Numbered from the stretch's first letter, positions 1 to 11,040 are shown. The stretch is DNA of 64,000 bases from Ochotona curzoniae (GCF_017591425.1 NW_024465751.1:4960001-5024000); one strand, 5' to 3'. Numbers and translations: made by a program. The notes: generated by a model from the letters alone, not told the origin.

Positions 1-1080
1 AGATGTCACCATCTTCAATCCAATGCTGAGGTCCAAACTTCTCTTGTATTTGCACAGTGTTTCAGAGAGTACTTCGTCGTCAGTGAACCATGAAGCAGAG
101 AGAAATACAGTGAAGACTGTTCATGGTAAGTTTTCTCACTACCTGGAGTCACATTCAGAAACTTCTGCTGATGTCTGCCCCATAGCAGCCTTGAATTATG
201 TCCTGTCTGCTGCAATTGTAGAGCGAGGACCAAAGACATCATTTGTTGATGATCATTGTAAACATGGGTCAAAGGGATGCGTTCTCTGGCTTTCAAATGA
301 AAAGAACCAAGAGACGAGGTTGACAGCCATATGCAAGTTAACCTGGCTATCTTGAGGAAGCTAGAGTGGTCTTTTGTTTGTGTTGATTTGCACCATGTGG
401 ATTACTTCAGGAGGAGCTCATAGGCTCAGTCTGAAGCCTCTCATTAATACTAAAGAAGACAGCCCATCTTTTGTGCAGTTGTGGAAATACCTGAAATTCT
501 GGGACATATAGATATCCATAAATTGCTCTGGGGGAAGTGATGAAATAATCTCTAAAATATGAGGAGAGTTTCTGGGATGCCAAAGCAAACTTTCTTCTTT
601 ATTTCTGTTATTCTTTTTATTTAAGATTATTTTAATCAATGATGTCACCTTGATAGCATGTTTCCCATCAACAGGAAAGGAAATAGAGAGAGATAGTAAG
701 TGGTAAGAAAGTAAAAGCCCAGATGGAAGGGCTGTTATGGAACTGGAAGAGATATTGGAGCTTATCACGTTTGACACCTTGTATATGGTAATGAAGAAAC
801 TCAAGCTTGGAAAAATGGACTCATTTGCCTTAAGCATTTCATTTTATGAAAAGTACAAAACAATTCATTCTATTATTTATTCAGAGTGTTGAATGGAACA
901 TTTACAGTTTCCAGGTCATATACGAATGGCAGGAAAGGTGAGAGATAATTGAAGGTATTCCCTAGTCTCAAGAATCTTAAGGTTCACTCTAGGATAATGA
1001 CCATACTGAGTAACTTCATGTATGGTTTGTGTTCCATCACAGAGAAGTGGAAGGGCTCAAGGAATAAAGGCTAACCTTAA
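1..1080. other. Unassigned sequence, no gene recognised
   Basis: I recognise no repeat or gene here. Two open frames exist (plus strand 23-355, 110 codons; minus strand 418-837, 139 codons), but neither resembles a family I know. The first contains a consensus-like 5' splice site (GTAAGT at 126-131) with no matching upstream acceptor inside the window. They could be chance frames or part of a gene extending off the left edge. Confidence 0.4.
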
Positions 1081-1081
1081 T

Positions 1082-1240
1082 TCAGTCCAACAGAACTCTC
1101 CCTGGTGACAGAAATGTCCAACAAATCTACACTTTGGCCAAGTAGCATTAAACCACATGTGGCTATTGAGCAATTTTGAAATGTTTCTAGAATTCAGGAG
1201 AAACTTTTAAAATTTTGATTTCATTTTAATCAATAGAAAT
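1082..1240. mobile_element. Old hAT-type DNA transposon fragment (probable)
   Basis: The stretch contains CCACATGTGGCTATTGAGCA followed by a TTTAATTTT-like AT-rich core, next to a CAGTCCAACAGAA sequence near 1083. This combination is typical of a common mammalian nonautonomous hAT element whose ends read CAGNGCTGTCCAATA. The copy is diverged and incomplete, so the subfamily and orientation are left open. Confidence 0.5.
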
Positions 1241-1711
1241 ATGAACCCGTAGTGGTTTTTTGAATCAGAAATAACATTCTTAATAAAAAGTTCCCCAGAT
1301 TTAGAATAAGCAGAGTTAGCAAAGCGGTAGTTCAGATTTAGTGACAGAATGTGCATCTCTTAAATTCTATCATCTTAGTGCAAACACAGTGAGAAGATAG
1401 AGTTAGTATTACATACGGCTAAATAAGAATGTGAGGTTTCCTGCTGGATTCGGAGGCCTGACTATGCTAGCACTCTTAAATACTTAGGGGTACTGGGATC
1501 TTTCCATGTGAAAGCTAAGATGAGCAAAATATATTAGAATATTAAATATTAGAATAATATCAGAATATTAAATAGTGGAATAAAATAGAGACTATAAACA
1601 ATAATTAAAAATAAGGCCTTGTTGTTTTTCTCTTTCTATGGGCTTTTCTCTTGCTGAATTCATTATTTAGTGGAGCCATTAAGTTTTCACTATAATATGA
1701 ATTAAAAATAA
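1241..1711. other. Unassigned AT-rich sequence
   Basis: No gene or recognisable repeat. The part at about 1528-1590 is a degenerate AT-rich run of ATTAGAATATTAAAT-like units. Confidence 0.4.
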
Positions 1712-2022
1712 GATTGCAGGGTTTGCATGGTAGAGTAGCAAGTTAATCCTTCACCTACAGTGCCAGCATCTCATGTGGGAGTCAGTTCGTGTCCCAGCTG
1801 CTCCACTTCCCATCCAGCTCCCTGCTTGTGGCCTGGGAAAGCAGAGGAGGATGGCCCAAAGTCATGGGCCTTTCACCCTCATGAGAGACCTGGAAGAAGC
1901 TCCTGGCCCCTGGCTTTGTGGCTCATCTCAGCTCTGGCTGTTACAAACATTTGGGGAGTGACCCAGCGGATAGAATATCTCTCTGTTTCTTTTCTCTCTG
2001 TAAATCTCTATTTGAAATGAAA
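1712..2022 (+). mobile_element. CSINE, older rabbit-like type
   Basis: A tRNA-derived lagomorph SINE in plus orientation. The diagnostic body TCCACTTCCCATCCAGCTCC, the GGCCTGGGAAAGCAG segment and the tail region CTCTCTGTAAATCTC are all visible. The head is diverged (GTTAATCC in place of the young TAAAGTCC). It has no clean poly(A) tail, which suggests age. Open frames over it (such as 1760-2020) are SINE artefacts. Confidence 0.85.
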
Positions 2023-2431
2023 AGGTCATCTCAAGAATCGTAAGCAAAATATTAAGTTGAAGAAAAAACAGTAAAAGATTGAAGCAGTGTTGGGGTTGAG
2101 AACCGGGTAAAAGGGCATGGGGTACCTGGGACTGATGGAGCAAGGCACGGTTGCTCTTCAAAAACACACGCTTGTGCTTTTGCTTGTCCCTTTTTGCTTT
2201 TCCCTCTCTTAAGACACTTTGTTTTTGAACCACAGTATATTTCTACTCAACTAGGATACTACGTATATTTGAAACTAAAAGTATTCACATTCGTGAGTCT
2301 TCCTGGACAATCAGCTGAGGATGCATTCTACAGTGAATACTGGTAGTATCAAGGCCATGTCACAGGTGTGTCATAAGCAAACTGGCCATAATTCAACAGT
2401 TTGGGGTTGGACATGACTCTAGCATGGTGGA
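2023..2431. other. Unassigned sequence
   Basis: I see no gene, repeat family or RNA in this stretch. Confidence 0.4.
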
Positions 2432-2605
2432 AACCAGGCACAATCTGACTCTCATACAATGTAAAGCAGAATACATTCTGCCACTTATTAGCTATGTAAC
2501 CTCAAAAATTTGTTCACACTCTGAGTCTCATTTTTGTTATTTCAGAAAATTATCATGAGGATAATGTAATGTAACATATGTAAGTCCTCTAGCTACATGT
2601 CCAAA
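2432..2605 (+). mobile_element. MIR SINE
   Basis: The MIR core is readable: GCCACTTATTAGCTATGTAACCT, then CTGAGTCTCATTTTTGTTATTTCAG and ATGAGGATAATGTAATG, matching the MIR order in plus orientation. It is an ancient mammalian tRNA-derived SINE, much diverged here. Confidence 0.75.
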
Positions 2606-3087
2606 AAGAAGTGTTCATTTGGAAATAAACCTAGCAAGACTCGCCAGAAGTAAGATGAGTTCAGACAGAATTCAGACATGAAAGGAGCAGACTTGAATTT
2701 GGCTAAAAATCCTGGATCAGAATTGAAGGATAGGAGAGCTCAACCCATGGTATGCCTTAACTCCCTTGACACTTACAACTGTTTTCTTAGAGCAAAAGGT
2801 GCCAGCCAATCAGACTCTAGCCTTTTAAAATGTTGCATATTTTATCTAGCAAACACTTTTCAGATTCTACTACTTCTGCTTGGAGACCAGCTGTTTATCA
2901 CTTCCAAGCATGTTCCTTGAGCTGTCCTCAGTTTAGATTGAAGCAAACTGTTTCTGAGTTATTTGTGATGCCTTCCACGATATGCATTCTATGTTCACTG
3001 CAACGTGAGTCCTCCTCTTCACTCCCAGTTGTGTTTCTGCCTGGTTGATTTGCTATCTCACTCATGTCTCTATTAGAATTGGTTAAT
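2606..3087. other. Unassigned sequence
   Basis: No gene recognised. The right part may be the diverged beginning of the L2 fragment that follows. Confidence 0.35.
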
Positions 3088-3170
3088 TTCTAGGCCTATT
3101 CTTGATGTGTCTTTGTTCATGCATTTTCCTTGGTCAGAAATGCTTTTCCTACTCTGTTTCACTAATTCTT
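3088..3170 (+). mobile_element. L2 3'-end fragment (probable)
   Basis: The sequence TTTGTTCATGCATTTTCCTT followed by GAAATGCTTTTCC resembles the conserved 3' region of L2 in plus orientation. It is cut on its right by the CSINE at 3185. The match is short, so confidence is moderate. Confidence 0.45.
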
Positions 3171-3519
3171 AAAAAGCCAAGGCTGGGCCCGGCAGCGTGG
3201 CCTAGTGGCTAAAGTCCTCACCTTGAACGCGCCAGGATCCCATATGGGTGCTGGTTCTAATCCTAGCAGCTCCACTTCCCATCCAGCTCCCTGCTTGTGG
3301 CCTGGGCAAGCAGTCGAGGATGGCCCAAAGCTTTGGGACCCTGTGGGATATCCGGAAGAAGTTCCTGGCTCCTGACTCCGGATCGGCATAGCATCAGCCG
3401 TTACGGTCACTTGGGGAGTGAATCATTGGATGGAAGATCTTCCTCTCTGTCTCTTCTCTTCTCTGTATATCTGACTTTCGAATAAATAAATAAATCTTTA
3501 AAAAAAAAAAGCGAAGGCT
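3171..3519 (+). mobile_element. Full-length CSINE with target duplication
   Basis: Near-consensus young CSINE in plus orientation (about 3185-3510): head GGCCCGGCAGCGTGGCCTAG, CCCATATGGG, CTTGGGGAGTGAATCA, and tail AATAAATAAATAAATCTTT with poly(A). The flanks AAAAAGCCAAGGCT (3171-3184) and AAAAAGCGAAGGCT (3506-3519) are a 14-bp target duplication with one mismatch, showing L1-machinery insertion. Open frames at 3162-3410 and 3297-3485 are inside the SINE. Confidence 0.95.
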
Positions 3520-4689
3520 AAAAGTAGCTCCAAATTCCAGATACTGCTATAGAAATTAATGTTTCCAGCTGAAACTTACCAGTCACGCCAGCTCTCAAGT
3601 CCCAGAACATGATGGCTGGTTTGCGGAGCCCCATCTTGATGGCTCAGTCATGTCTTAGGGTAAATTATCTCCCACGTAATCAAAACCAACAGTGTCCAAA
3701 TTAGCTTCTATTCTGAAGTGAAAAATCAAACATAGAGCAGAATCAACGGGAGAGCAATATGTTTTCCTCCATGCTTTTTCTCCTTTCCTCAATTATCTGT
3801 GAAATGATCTTTTGGACAGTAAGAATTAATTGGAACCTTCAATTTGGAGTGGGATACTTGCTACCTAGCACTATCTGTACCTGGGAACTAACTGTAGAAT
3901 TTAGAGTGGATCTCCAAGAGCAACAGGAATAAAATGGAGAGGGGAGTAAATGATCATTATGCTTTAAATGTGCACAGAGTGAAAAGTTTAGAAAAACAGG
4001 TCATTTTCTGAACAAAGCCATGGGCAAGAATAGCTCAATTTGATTGAATGTGTCTGGGGCTTATTTTTTTAGCAACCTAAGAAAAACAGCACACTCACAC
4101 AAAACGTAGAAGAGGATCCTTCAGAGGGACTTAATGGGCTGTATGAATTTTGAGGCTGCAAATTGGTTTGAGGAAAACTGACAGTATCAATTAAAGAGCA
4201 TATATACTAACATAATTCAGAATTTTTAGTATTTCTAGTTTTCTCAGAAAAGCATGTATATGTGCTCAGAAAAATATGTTTAGGAAATGTTCACAAAAGC
4301 AAAATTTCTAATTCTCAAGAGTTACAATCATCAGAATCTGAAAATCTGTTTTCAACATAATAGGTAAGTTGTTGCATGGTAGATAAAAGTCCATAAAATG
4401 ACGTTCAAGTTATATAACAGACATAGAAATTGTGGACTAGTAGGTTTTACAAATATACAAACTACTGTGGCATAAACAATGAAATTCACATATGGACAAA
4501 CAGAAAGATATAAAATCTACATGATGAAATGATTTCATTCAGATGCAAAATCCGTAATTATAATAAAACAGAAAAAAAAATCAGTAATAAAAGAAGTAAA
4601 GGTAGTGCTAACTCTTTTGGATGAAAACATCCCACTAATGTGAGATAAAACTGAAAACTTTCTCCTTGTATGTAAGCCCGATTGGTGCC
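3520..4689. other. Unassigned AT-rich sequence
   Basis: About 1.2 kb without a recognised gene or repeat. It is AT-rich with short A runs, and no open frame in it looks like a known protein. Confidence 0.4.
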
Positions 4690-5545
4690 TATCATTCAAA
4701 ATCCCTCTGTCCTTCCTGATCCTTTCCAGTCACCGTCTTGCATTCAGATTGAGATGTTTTAGCTTTCACATATAACGGAGAACACACTACATATTTTTAA
4801 AGATTTATTTATTTTTATTTGAAGTTCAGATTGTACAGAGAGAAGGAGAGATAGAATGATCTTCCTTCTGCAAGTAGCTGCAATGGTTGGAGCTGAGCCA
4901 ATCCAAAGCCAGGAGCCAGGAGCTTCTTCCAGGTCTCCCATGTAGATGCAGGGTCTCAAGGCCTTGAGCCATCCTCTATTGCTTTCCCAGGACACAAACA
5001 GGTTTCCTAATGGGAAATGAAGCAGCCAAGAAACAAACCAGCATCCGTATGGGATCCTGGTGGATACAAGGTGAGGACTTTTGCCGTTAGGCAATCACAC
5101 TGGGCCCTAGAACATGCAATATTTTTCTGGTTCTGGCTTACTTCACTTTAATATACTCTAGCACCGTTCATTTTCCTGAAAAGCACAGGGTTTCATTATT
5201 TATGTGACTGAATAACACTTTATTTTGTGTTTATATCAAATTTTTTACTCAGTTATCTGTTGATAGACACTTTCGTTAAGTCTATATTTTGATAATTGTG
5301 AATAAAAAGTAAACATGATGAAGCAAGACTTTCTTTGATATATTGATTATACTTTTGCATATTTTCTCAGTATTGGAATTTCTGGATTATAAGACAGTCC
5401 TATTTTTACTATTTCAAGGAATGTCCATACTGCTTTTTTATTATAGCTAAACCGACAACATCCCCTCTTTATCTGCACCTTGGCTAATAGCTGTTACTGT
5501 ATGTCTTTTTGATAGATGCTTTAGTTTATCTCATTTTAAATGGCT
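4690..5545 (-). mobile_element. Old L1 3' portion, antisense, split by a CSINE
   Basis: Read on the plus strand this is the antisense of the L1 ORF2 end: CACATATAACGGAGAACA, then CTGGCTTACTTCACTTTAAT, then text corresponding to the AGTATTACTCAGC region of L1. The CSINE at 4794-5107 interrupts it. The flanks of the CSINE (AGAACACACTACATATTTTT and AGAACATGCAATATTTTT) are a diverged target duplication. The coding potential is long gone. Confidence 0.75.
4794..5107 (-). mobile_element. CSINE inserted in an L1
   Basis: CSINE in minus orientation: on the plus strand it starts with AAAGATTTATTTATTTTTAT and ends with CACTGGGCCC, and contains GGATCCTGGTGGATACAAGG in place of the consensus. It lies inside the antisense L1 at 4690-5545, so it is younger than that L1. 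The open frame at 4759-5094 is a SINE artefact. Confidence 0.9.
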
Positions 5546-5586
5546 AAACTTGATGTCCATCAACTGGTGGCTAGATAAAAAAAATA

Positions 5587-5625
<39 letters not shown>

Positions 5626-6095
5626 TACACACAGCATGGAGTATTACTCAGCTGTACAAAGGACAACACTTTTGTCCCCTCCCTCTTTTATTGCAACAAA
5701 ATTGATACAGCTGGAAATGATCATTCTCCAAAGGACAAATGGCGTCTGTTTTCTCTGGTGTGGCAGCTAATACAGAACACACAGAAAATACAGGATCAAA
5801 ATGGTCACTTTGGGATGCGATTGTCGTTTTTAGCCTGTGTTTACACGTCAGTGGAAATGTGGTCTTGTGGCCTTTTTTGCTCTTTATTTGTTGAACATTA
5901 TGGTTGGTGGCAAATTATACCTGGGAATGTAGAGTGGTTTGAATTATGTCTGTGTAAATATTGCTGAAAAGAGGTAGGGGAGGCAGGGGGACTGCAAAGG
6001 AGAGGGAAGTGTATCCTCCTGGAACTGGACTTACGGAGTGCCTGAAATCTGTCCTCTTCGCATTCATAAAATTGCAAACATGAAAGAATGATATT
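5546..6095 (+). mobile_element. L1 3' end, sense orientation
   Basis: Starts with CTTGATGTCCATCAACTGGT and GGAGTATTACTCAGCTGTAC, the classic end of L1 ORF2, and continues into a lagomorph-type 3' UTR (GGCAAATTATACCTGGGAAT, GAATTATGTCTGTGTAAATA). A (CA)n expansion at 5588-5620 lies inside the ORF2 part. It abuts an antisense L1 on the left, giving a head-to-head pair. Confidence 0.8.
5588..5634. repeat. (CA)n microsatellite inside L1
   Basis: About 16 CA units at 5588-5620, followed by an imperfect GCACATACACACA extension. It replaces the ATATATACACA stretch of the L1 ORF2 end and probably grew from it. Confidence 0.95.
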
Positions 6096-7096
6096 AGATC
6101 CACTGAGCTCTACGTCTCCTAAGATGAAAGTTTCTGTAGAAATTAAACCTAGCTGGGAAAACAAAAGTATACATTCATCCAATTTAAAACGATACCATGC
6201 CTGAGTTCATCATTGCCTGGGTTGTAGTGTTTCTTGTTACTAAGGCTACAAGAGTTTGTTTACAAAAGTAGCACATCTTTAACCATTTAAAAAAAGAAGA
6301 CATAAGGACAAATTGTACTCTACTTAAAGGGGAAAAAACCCACAAATCCATCTGGGGAGTCTAGATATGATAGACCCTTTAATTTCATGAGTAACATGGT
6401 CAAGGGACTCAGAGAAGAGACGACTTAATTTCATATTTGGCTTGAAAGTATGAAAGTCTCCACTTTCCTTCGTGTGCGAAGGAGTATAAGCAGCAACATG
6501 TATTTATCATAGACTCCAGCAAATATAAGGAGATGCTTTCCACTATTGAACCTTTGGTAGATTTAGGGTCTCGGGAACATGGAAAAGAGTACTTAGGAAT
6601 TACCTATTAGAGCATCCCACATTATACAAAAACTGGCAGACCAGAGAGGGGGTGTGGCTCACCCACAGAAATGGATATGAGTTGGAATGACATGCAAGGT
6701 TAGGGCTCTATCAATGATAACTCTGTTTTATATATTTTATATTGAGAGTAACTTCACTTAGAAATGATCAACTACAAACACATGGGAAATCACATTTCTT
6801 TCCCTAGGCATCCCATTTACCCCATGCAGTGGATTTAGAAGTTAGACAGCCTGGACCATTGGAGAAACCTGATTCACACTTGTCTCCACATAGCTCACAT
6901 CGGTTTATGGTTAATGCTGTATTTATTTATCTATGTAAAATCTACTTTTTGTTTTTTGTTCTCACCTTATATTTGCTCATTATGAGCGGGTCTTTTTTAG
7001 GTGCTTTGTCATAATAAAATGTTGAAATCCATATACAGACAACCATGAAAACAATAAAAACTAAACATTTGATGCAGTGAAAGCATGATTTGGATT
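6096..7096. other. Unassigned sequence
   Basis: One kilobase between the L1 and the solo LTR with no gene, repeat or RNA that I can name. Confidence 0.4.
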
Positions 7097-7102
7097 AACT
7101 CC
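7097..7102 (+). repeat. Left target-site duplication of solo LTR
   Basis: AACTCC, identical to 7902-7907 on the other side of the LTR. Confidence 0.85.
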
Positions 7103-7901
7103 TGCTGGGGTCCATGTGATGGATGTGGAAGACAGGAAGGTGTGAAGAGAATCTTTCTATTGCAGGCAAGGCCGCAAGGAACTCCCCGCTGTGTGGCAAG
7201 ACCCGGCGGATGTCTCTACAACACCTGAATGCAGCTCCGCCTCCTTTTGCATGGACGCCGGACAACCCCATTGAGATTTCTGTAATCTATTTAGGCATTG
7301 TCTGCCTCTGCGGAGTTACTGTTAAATATCAGTAGGAGCTTAGAAGCTGATATTGCTGTTACTGTTTTTAGCCAAAAAGCTGTTATTGCTGTTATGGCTG
7401 CATCCTGTAGCAATATGCTAATCAAGGGTGCTAACTCCCCTTTTGTTCCTATGCTAATCAAGGGTGTTCTGTCTTCAGGTGTGGTGGGAATCTATTCTTT
7501 CCCTTTTTCTTTGATCTTTTAGGTCCCTCCTGTGAAGTTCTTCCTTCCTTGACTGTCTCAAGACCAAGTTGTAGAGTAATTGTGGTAGGAAATGTGTTAC
7601 TGATTGATATGCACCATCTATTGAGAACTTTTTCCTAGCCAGGTGCCAGGCGCCAGGTGGATAACACCGTAGCCTTAGGTGAAACAAATGGCAGAATTAT
7701 CTTTAGAAACACCCACTTGACCATGACGTAAAAAGTGTGAGCCAGAGTTTGACTGATTTTTGTATAAATAAAGCAGACAGCTTTTGTGCATCGTCCATTA
7801 TGATGATGAAATTCTAGTGGTCCGTCTCTTTCTTTCTTCTTTTGCGCCTCATCCACGCACCCTTCGTGAGTTCTGAACTCAGCTGGAGCCTGACTCCGGC
7901 A
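7103..7901 (+). mobile_element. Solo LTR of a class II (ERVK-like) endogenous retrovirus
   Basis: A 799-bp element starting TGCTGG and ending CCGGCA (near-perfect short inverted repeats, TG...CA), flanked by the identical 6-bp direct repeats AACTCC at 7097-7102 and 7902-7907. A 6-bp duplication is typical of betaretrovirus-like ERVs. A TATAAATAAAG segment at 7763-7773 can serve as TATA box and contains AATAAA at 7767-7772. A 17-bp direct repeat lies in the U3 part. No internal viral genes or second LTR are present, so this is a recombination remnant. Open frames within it are not genes. The family name is not assigned. Confidence 0.85.
7414..7466 (+). promoter_or_regulatory. 17-bp direct repeat in LTR U3, POU-like motif
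   Basis: TATGCTAATCAAGGGTG occurs identically at 7414-7430 and 7450-7466, 36 bp apart, in the U3 part of the solo LTR. The ATGCTAAT core resembles octamer/POU sites. Direct repeats in U3 are a common enhancer layout; function here is inferred. Confidence 0.5.
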
Positions 7902-7907
7902 AACTCC
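7902..7907 (+). repeat. Right target-site duplication of solo LTR
   Basis: AACTCC, matching 7097-7102. Confidence 0.85.
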
Positions 7908-8077
7908 AGTTCTACACTATGGATGCTAGAATAGAGGAAAATGAAGTCATGTACAGATAAGCAACAAGTAATAAAATTTGTCCTCAGAAAACTTGGCACT
8001 ACCACAAAGGTTAAGGAGCAACTGTTTAGGGTGGAGGGAAATAATAGCATACAGAAACTTGAATCCTCAGCAGTAAT

Positions 8078-8340
8078 GAAGGTGGTAGATATTGTGGCAC
8101 AGCATGCTAGGCCACTGCTTGGGACTTGAGCATTTCGCATCACAGTGCCTGGGATCGAAGCCCACCACTACTCTTGGCCTACTTTTTGCTAATGTGACTG
8201 AGAAGCACCAAAGGATGACGTGAGTGTATTGGTTCCTACAACAACCCACTACAGAAAGGAGGATGGAGTTCCTTGCTCCCTGCTGGTGGTGGATATCTGG
8301 GGAGTGACCAAGTGGATGCGAGGTCACACACACACACACA
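8078..8340 (+). mobile_element. Old diverged CSINE ending in (CA)n
   Basis: The head (ATTGTGGCACAGCATGCTAGG) and the tail part (GGATATCTGGGGAGTGACCA) follow the order of the older C-type SINE, but the middle is much decayed. The 3' end has been replaced by a short (CA)n at 8325-8340. Confidence 0.6.
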
Positions 8341-8341
8341 C

Positions 8342-9150
8342 TCTGTCTACCACTGTCTTAAGTATAAATGTATGTTCTGAAGGTTTAAATCACTTCCCCT
8401 CACTTTTCATTGATTAAAGACTTAGAATTGAATTGTGTTAGAAATTATCTAACTTACTCATTACTGCATAAAGCTATACAGATGCATTATCTTGTAGCAA
8501 TGCTATGCAAGTAAGTATGACAGCTATTACACATAAAGGGTTAAATAAACCTCTACAAAAGTAAGGATTCTGCATTTTATGTCCAACTAGCAGCATACTA
8601 ACACTAGGCAGGATGTAAGATGCCAGGAAACACATATGCTCATCACTAGAAACACTAACATTTTAAAAATGTTTAAAATTCAAGATTTATTAAAATTAAA
8701 ATTAAAGTGTGAGGTATATCCAAGTGATTCAGAAGATAGGAAAGAAAACCAACAAAAATGGAGGCAAATAAAACAATAAACTAGTAGATTTCATTCATAT
8801 CAGTAATTTTACAAACTTTGATAGTTTATATATTCCAATGAAAATACCTAAGACTTTCAGAATGGATTAACATGCAAAGTGCTACAACATGTTATTTACA
8901 GGATAATCACTTTAGAAAAAGACAGAAGTTTTAAAAATTAGCACAAAGGTCACTCAATAAGAGCGAGATGGTGAAGAGTTCCTAAGAGGACTGCCAAAGA
9001 AACCTATCTCCTGGCATGCGTGCTTTTGAACAACCTCCTGCCCTTGTCTGTGGGCTGGGTTTACTGACTAGGTCCAGATTCACACAAAATAGCAGAAATG
9101 ATGAAATGAAACTTCTAAAATAGGATTATATAAAAATACTAATGTATTAT
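8342..9150. other. Unassigned AT-rich sequence
   Basis: Nothing recognised. AT-rich, with no long open frame. Confidence 0.4.
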
Positions 9151-9465
9151 TTTTTTAAAAGATTTATTTTTATTATTATTATTTTTTTTTTTGGAAAGGC
9201 GGATATACAGAAAGGAGAGACAGAGAGGAAGATCTTCCAGCCGATGATTCACTCCCTAAGTGAGCGCAACAAAGCCAGGAGCCTCTTCCGGGTCTCCCAC
9301 GCAAGTGCAGGGTCCCAAAGCTTTGGGCTGTCCTCCACTGCTTTCCTGGTCCACAGGCAGGGAGCTGGAAGGGAAGCGGGGCTGCCGGGATAGAACCGGC
9401 GCCCATATGGGATCCCGGGCATGCAAGGCGAGGACCTTAACCACTTGTGCCACCACACCGGGCCC
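9151..9465 (-). mobile_element. Young CSINE
   Basis: Near-consensus minus-orientation copy. On the plus strand it runs from AAAGATTTATTTTTATTATT through GATCTTCCAGCCGATGATTC, CCCATATGGGATCCCGGGCA and ends CACACCGGGCCC. CpG-rich and little diverged. It sits next to an older C-type copy (9497-9724). Open frames across 9142-9589 are artefacts. Confidence 0.93.
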
Positions 9466-9496
9466 AAAAAACAAACAACAACAAACAACTACTTTC

Positions 9497-9724
9497 GTCC
9501 ATTTCAATGGCAGATTTTACGGAGAGAGAAAGAGAGACTGCAAGTCTTCATCTGCTAATTCACTTCCCAAATGGCCGCCATGGCCATAGCTGGGCCATCT
9601 TCTGCTGCCTTTCCGTGGTCATAAACAGAGAGCTGGGTTGGAATTGTAGCAGCTGGGACTCAAACCACTGCGTGCCAGTGCCAAAGGGCAGAGCATTATT
9701 CTACAGTACCACCATACTGGCCCT
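9497..9724 (-). mobile_element. Older C-type SINE
   Basis: Minus orientation: ACGGAGAGAGAAAGAGAGAC, AATTCACTTCCCAAATGGCC, GAGCTGGGTTGGAATTG and CACCATACTGGCCC follow the C-repeat order. It lacks the young-type diagnostic bases and a clear tail, so it predates its neighbour. Confidence 0.75.
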
Positions 9725-9734
9725 GTAGCTCTAT

Positions 9735-10095
9735 TCCTTTCTCTGTTTTCTCTCATTACTTCCTCTAGGGGGAAGCCAGGTGCCTACTGTATGTTAAGGA
9801 CACCTAGAGAACCTATGAAAAACACGCAGAGAGAGGAGCTGAGGCTGAGTTCAGCAGTCCATAAAGAACAGAGAGCTTCTATCAGCCTCTGAGTGAATCT
9901 GGAAGTTAAATTTCCAGGATACGTGGAGCCTCGAGGTGATTGATACCTTAACCATCGGCTTTGTTACAAGCTCAGGAAAAGCCTTGAAGCAGAATTGCTG
10001 AATTAAGCTACTTCATAATTCCCGACCTGCAGAACTAGGAGATGGTAAATGTTTGTTTTTAACTTGCTCCATCTTGAGTAACTTGTTTCACAACA
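9735..10095 (+). mobile_element. MLT1-type LTR (ERVL-MaLR)
   Basis: The right half reads GCTGAATTAAGCTACTTCAT, TTCCCGACCTGCAGAACTAG and GGTAAATGTTTGTTTTTAAC, which is the conserved 3' part of MLT1 LTRs in plus orientation. The left part (GGGGGAAGCCAGG, AGAGAACCTATGAAAAAC) is weaker. The element is ancient and has no internal region. Confidence 0.7.
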
Positions 10096-10704
10096 ATTTA
10101 CAATCATTACAAAGTAAGCATGAGAAAGCTGCAGTGGACCTATGAACAGTAAGCATCCTGTGAAAGGTTTGATAGCATGGAGAAAATCAACAAGCCACTA
10201 AAACAGAGAGAAAGAAAGTCATTACAAAATGGAAATGGGTCAGTTCACCAGACAGACATCATCATCGCTCTAGACCGAAAGTCAGGTGTCTCAAAATTCC
10301 TGAAGCAACTAGAGATGAAAGTACATTTCTACTGCCAAAATATATCAACCTTCTTTTCAGCAACTGATACAGTATTTCAACAAATTAGAAAACACATGGA
10401 TTTTGAATATCAAAACCAGCCACTGTGATATAATTAACTAATATGACATGGCCCTTTATAAACGTGGAGAACAAATTTTATGTATTTCATAAGTGCAATT
10501 GCAGGATGATAACCTTCTCATTGCTTTTCCTTTTTCCCTCTTTCCCTCCTTTCTTTTTTTCTTTAAATTGATGAAAACAGTCAGTCCATTCTGTAATCAC
10601 AGGCTTAATGCACCACTAATCAGAATAATCAACAAATAAAGGAGGACGAAAACCACAGTTTCACAGAAGTATAAGTAAAGGCTAGAAATGATAAACAAAT
10701 CACA
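10096..10704. other. Unassigned sequence with a pyrimidine tract
   Basis: An open frame at 10177-10428 (83 codons) matches nothing I know. A pyrimidine-rich tract lies at about 10518-10565. Confidence 0.4.
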
Positions 10705-11040
10705 AGATGTCAATTTCTTTCTTATACCTTTTAAAAAATTCTATATGAACCACCATGTATCATGGAAAGTGTCTGATATTTGTGTTTGGGGGAATGGCTA
10801 ATCTCGCTGAGCATAATGGTTTCCATTTTGCATCCATTTTTTGTCAGAATTGTAGCCACACCAGCTGATGGAGATATGGGTTGATTTCTTATTTTAGCTC
10901 TTGTGAACAAGCTGCCATAAACATATAGATGCAAGTAACTGTCTCATATGCTCATATCATTTCATTTGGGTAAATTCCCAGGAGGAAGCTGGCTGGGTCA
11001 TGTTTTCAGATTTCTGAGTAATCTCCATTCTCTCATGTTT
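10705..11040 (-). mobile_element. Old L1 fragment, antisense
   Basis: Antisense L1 ORF2 end: GGAATGGCTAATCTCGCTGA, CATAATGGTTTCCATTTTGC, then CAAGCTGCCATAAACATATA and GGTAAATTCCCAGGAGGAAG, in the usual order. No tail is recognisable. Confidence 0.65.

Noticed and set aside
23..355. Plus frame with internal GTAAGT donor
   Set aside because: No acceptor or start context in the window and no similarity known to me; kept as unassigned.
418..837. 139-codon minus frame, the longest in the window
   Set aside because: Low-complexity S/I/L-rich translation, no recognised domain, no splice or promoter context. Length is reachable by chance in 64 kb.
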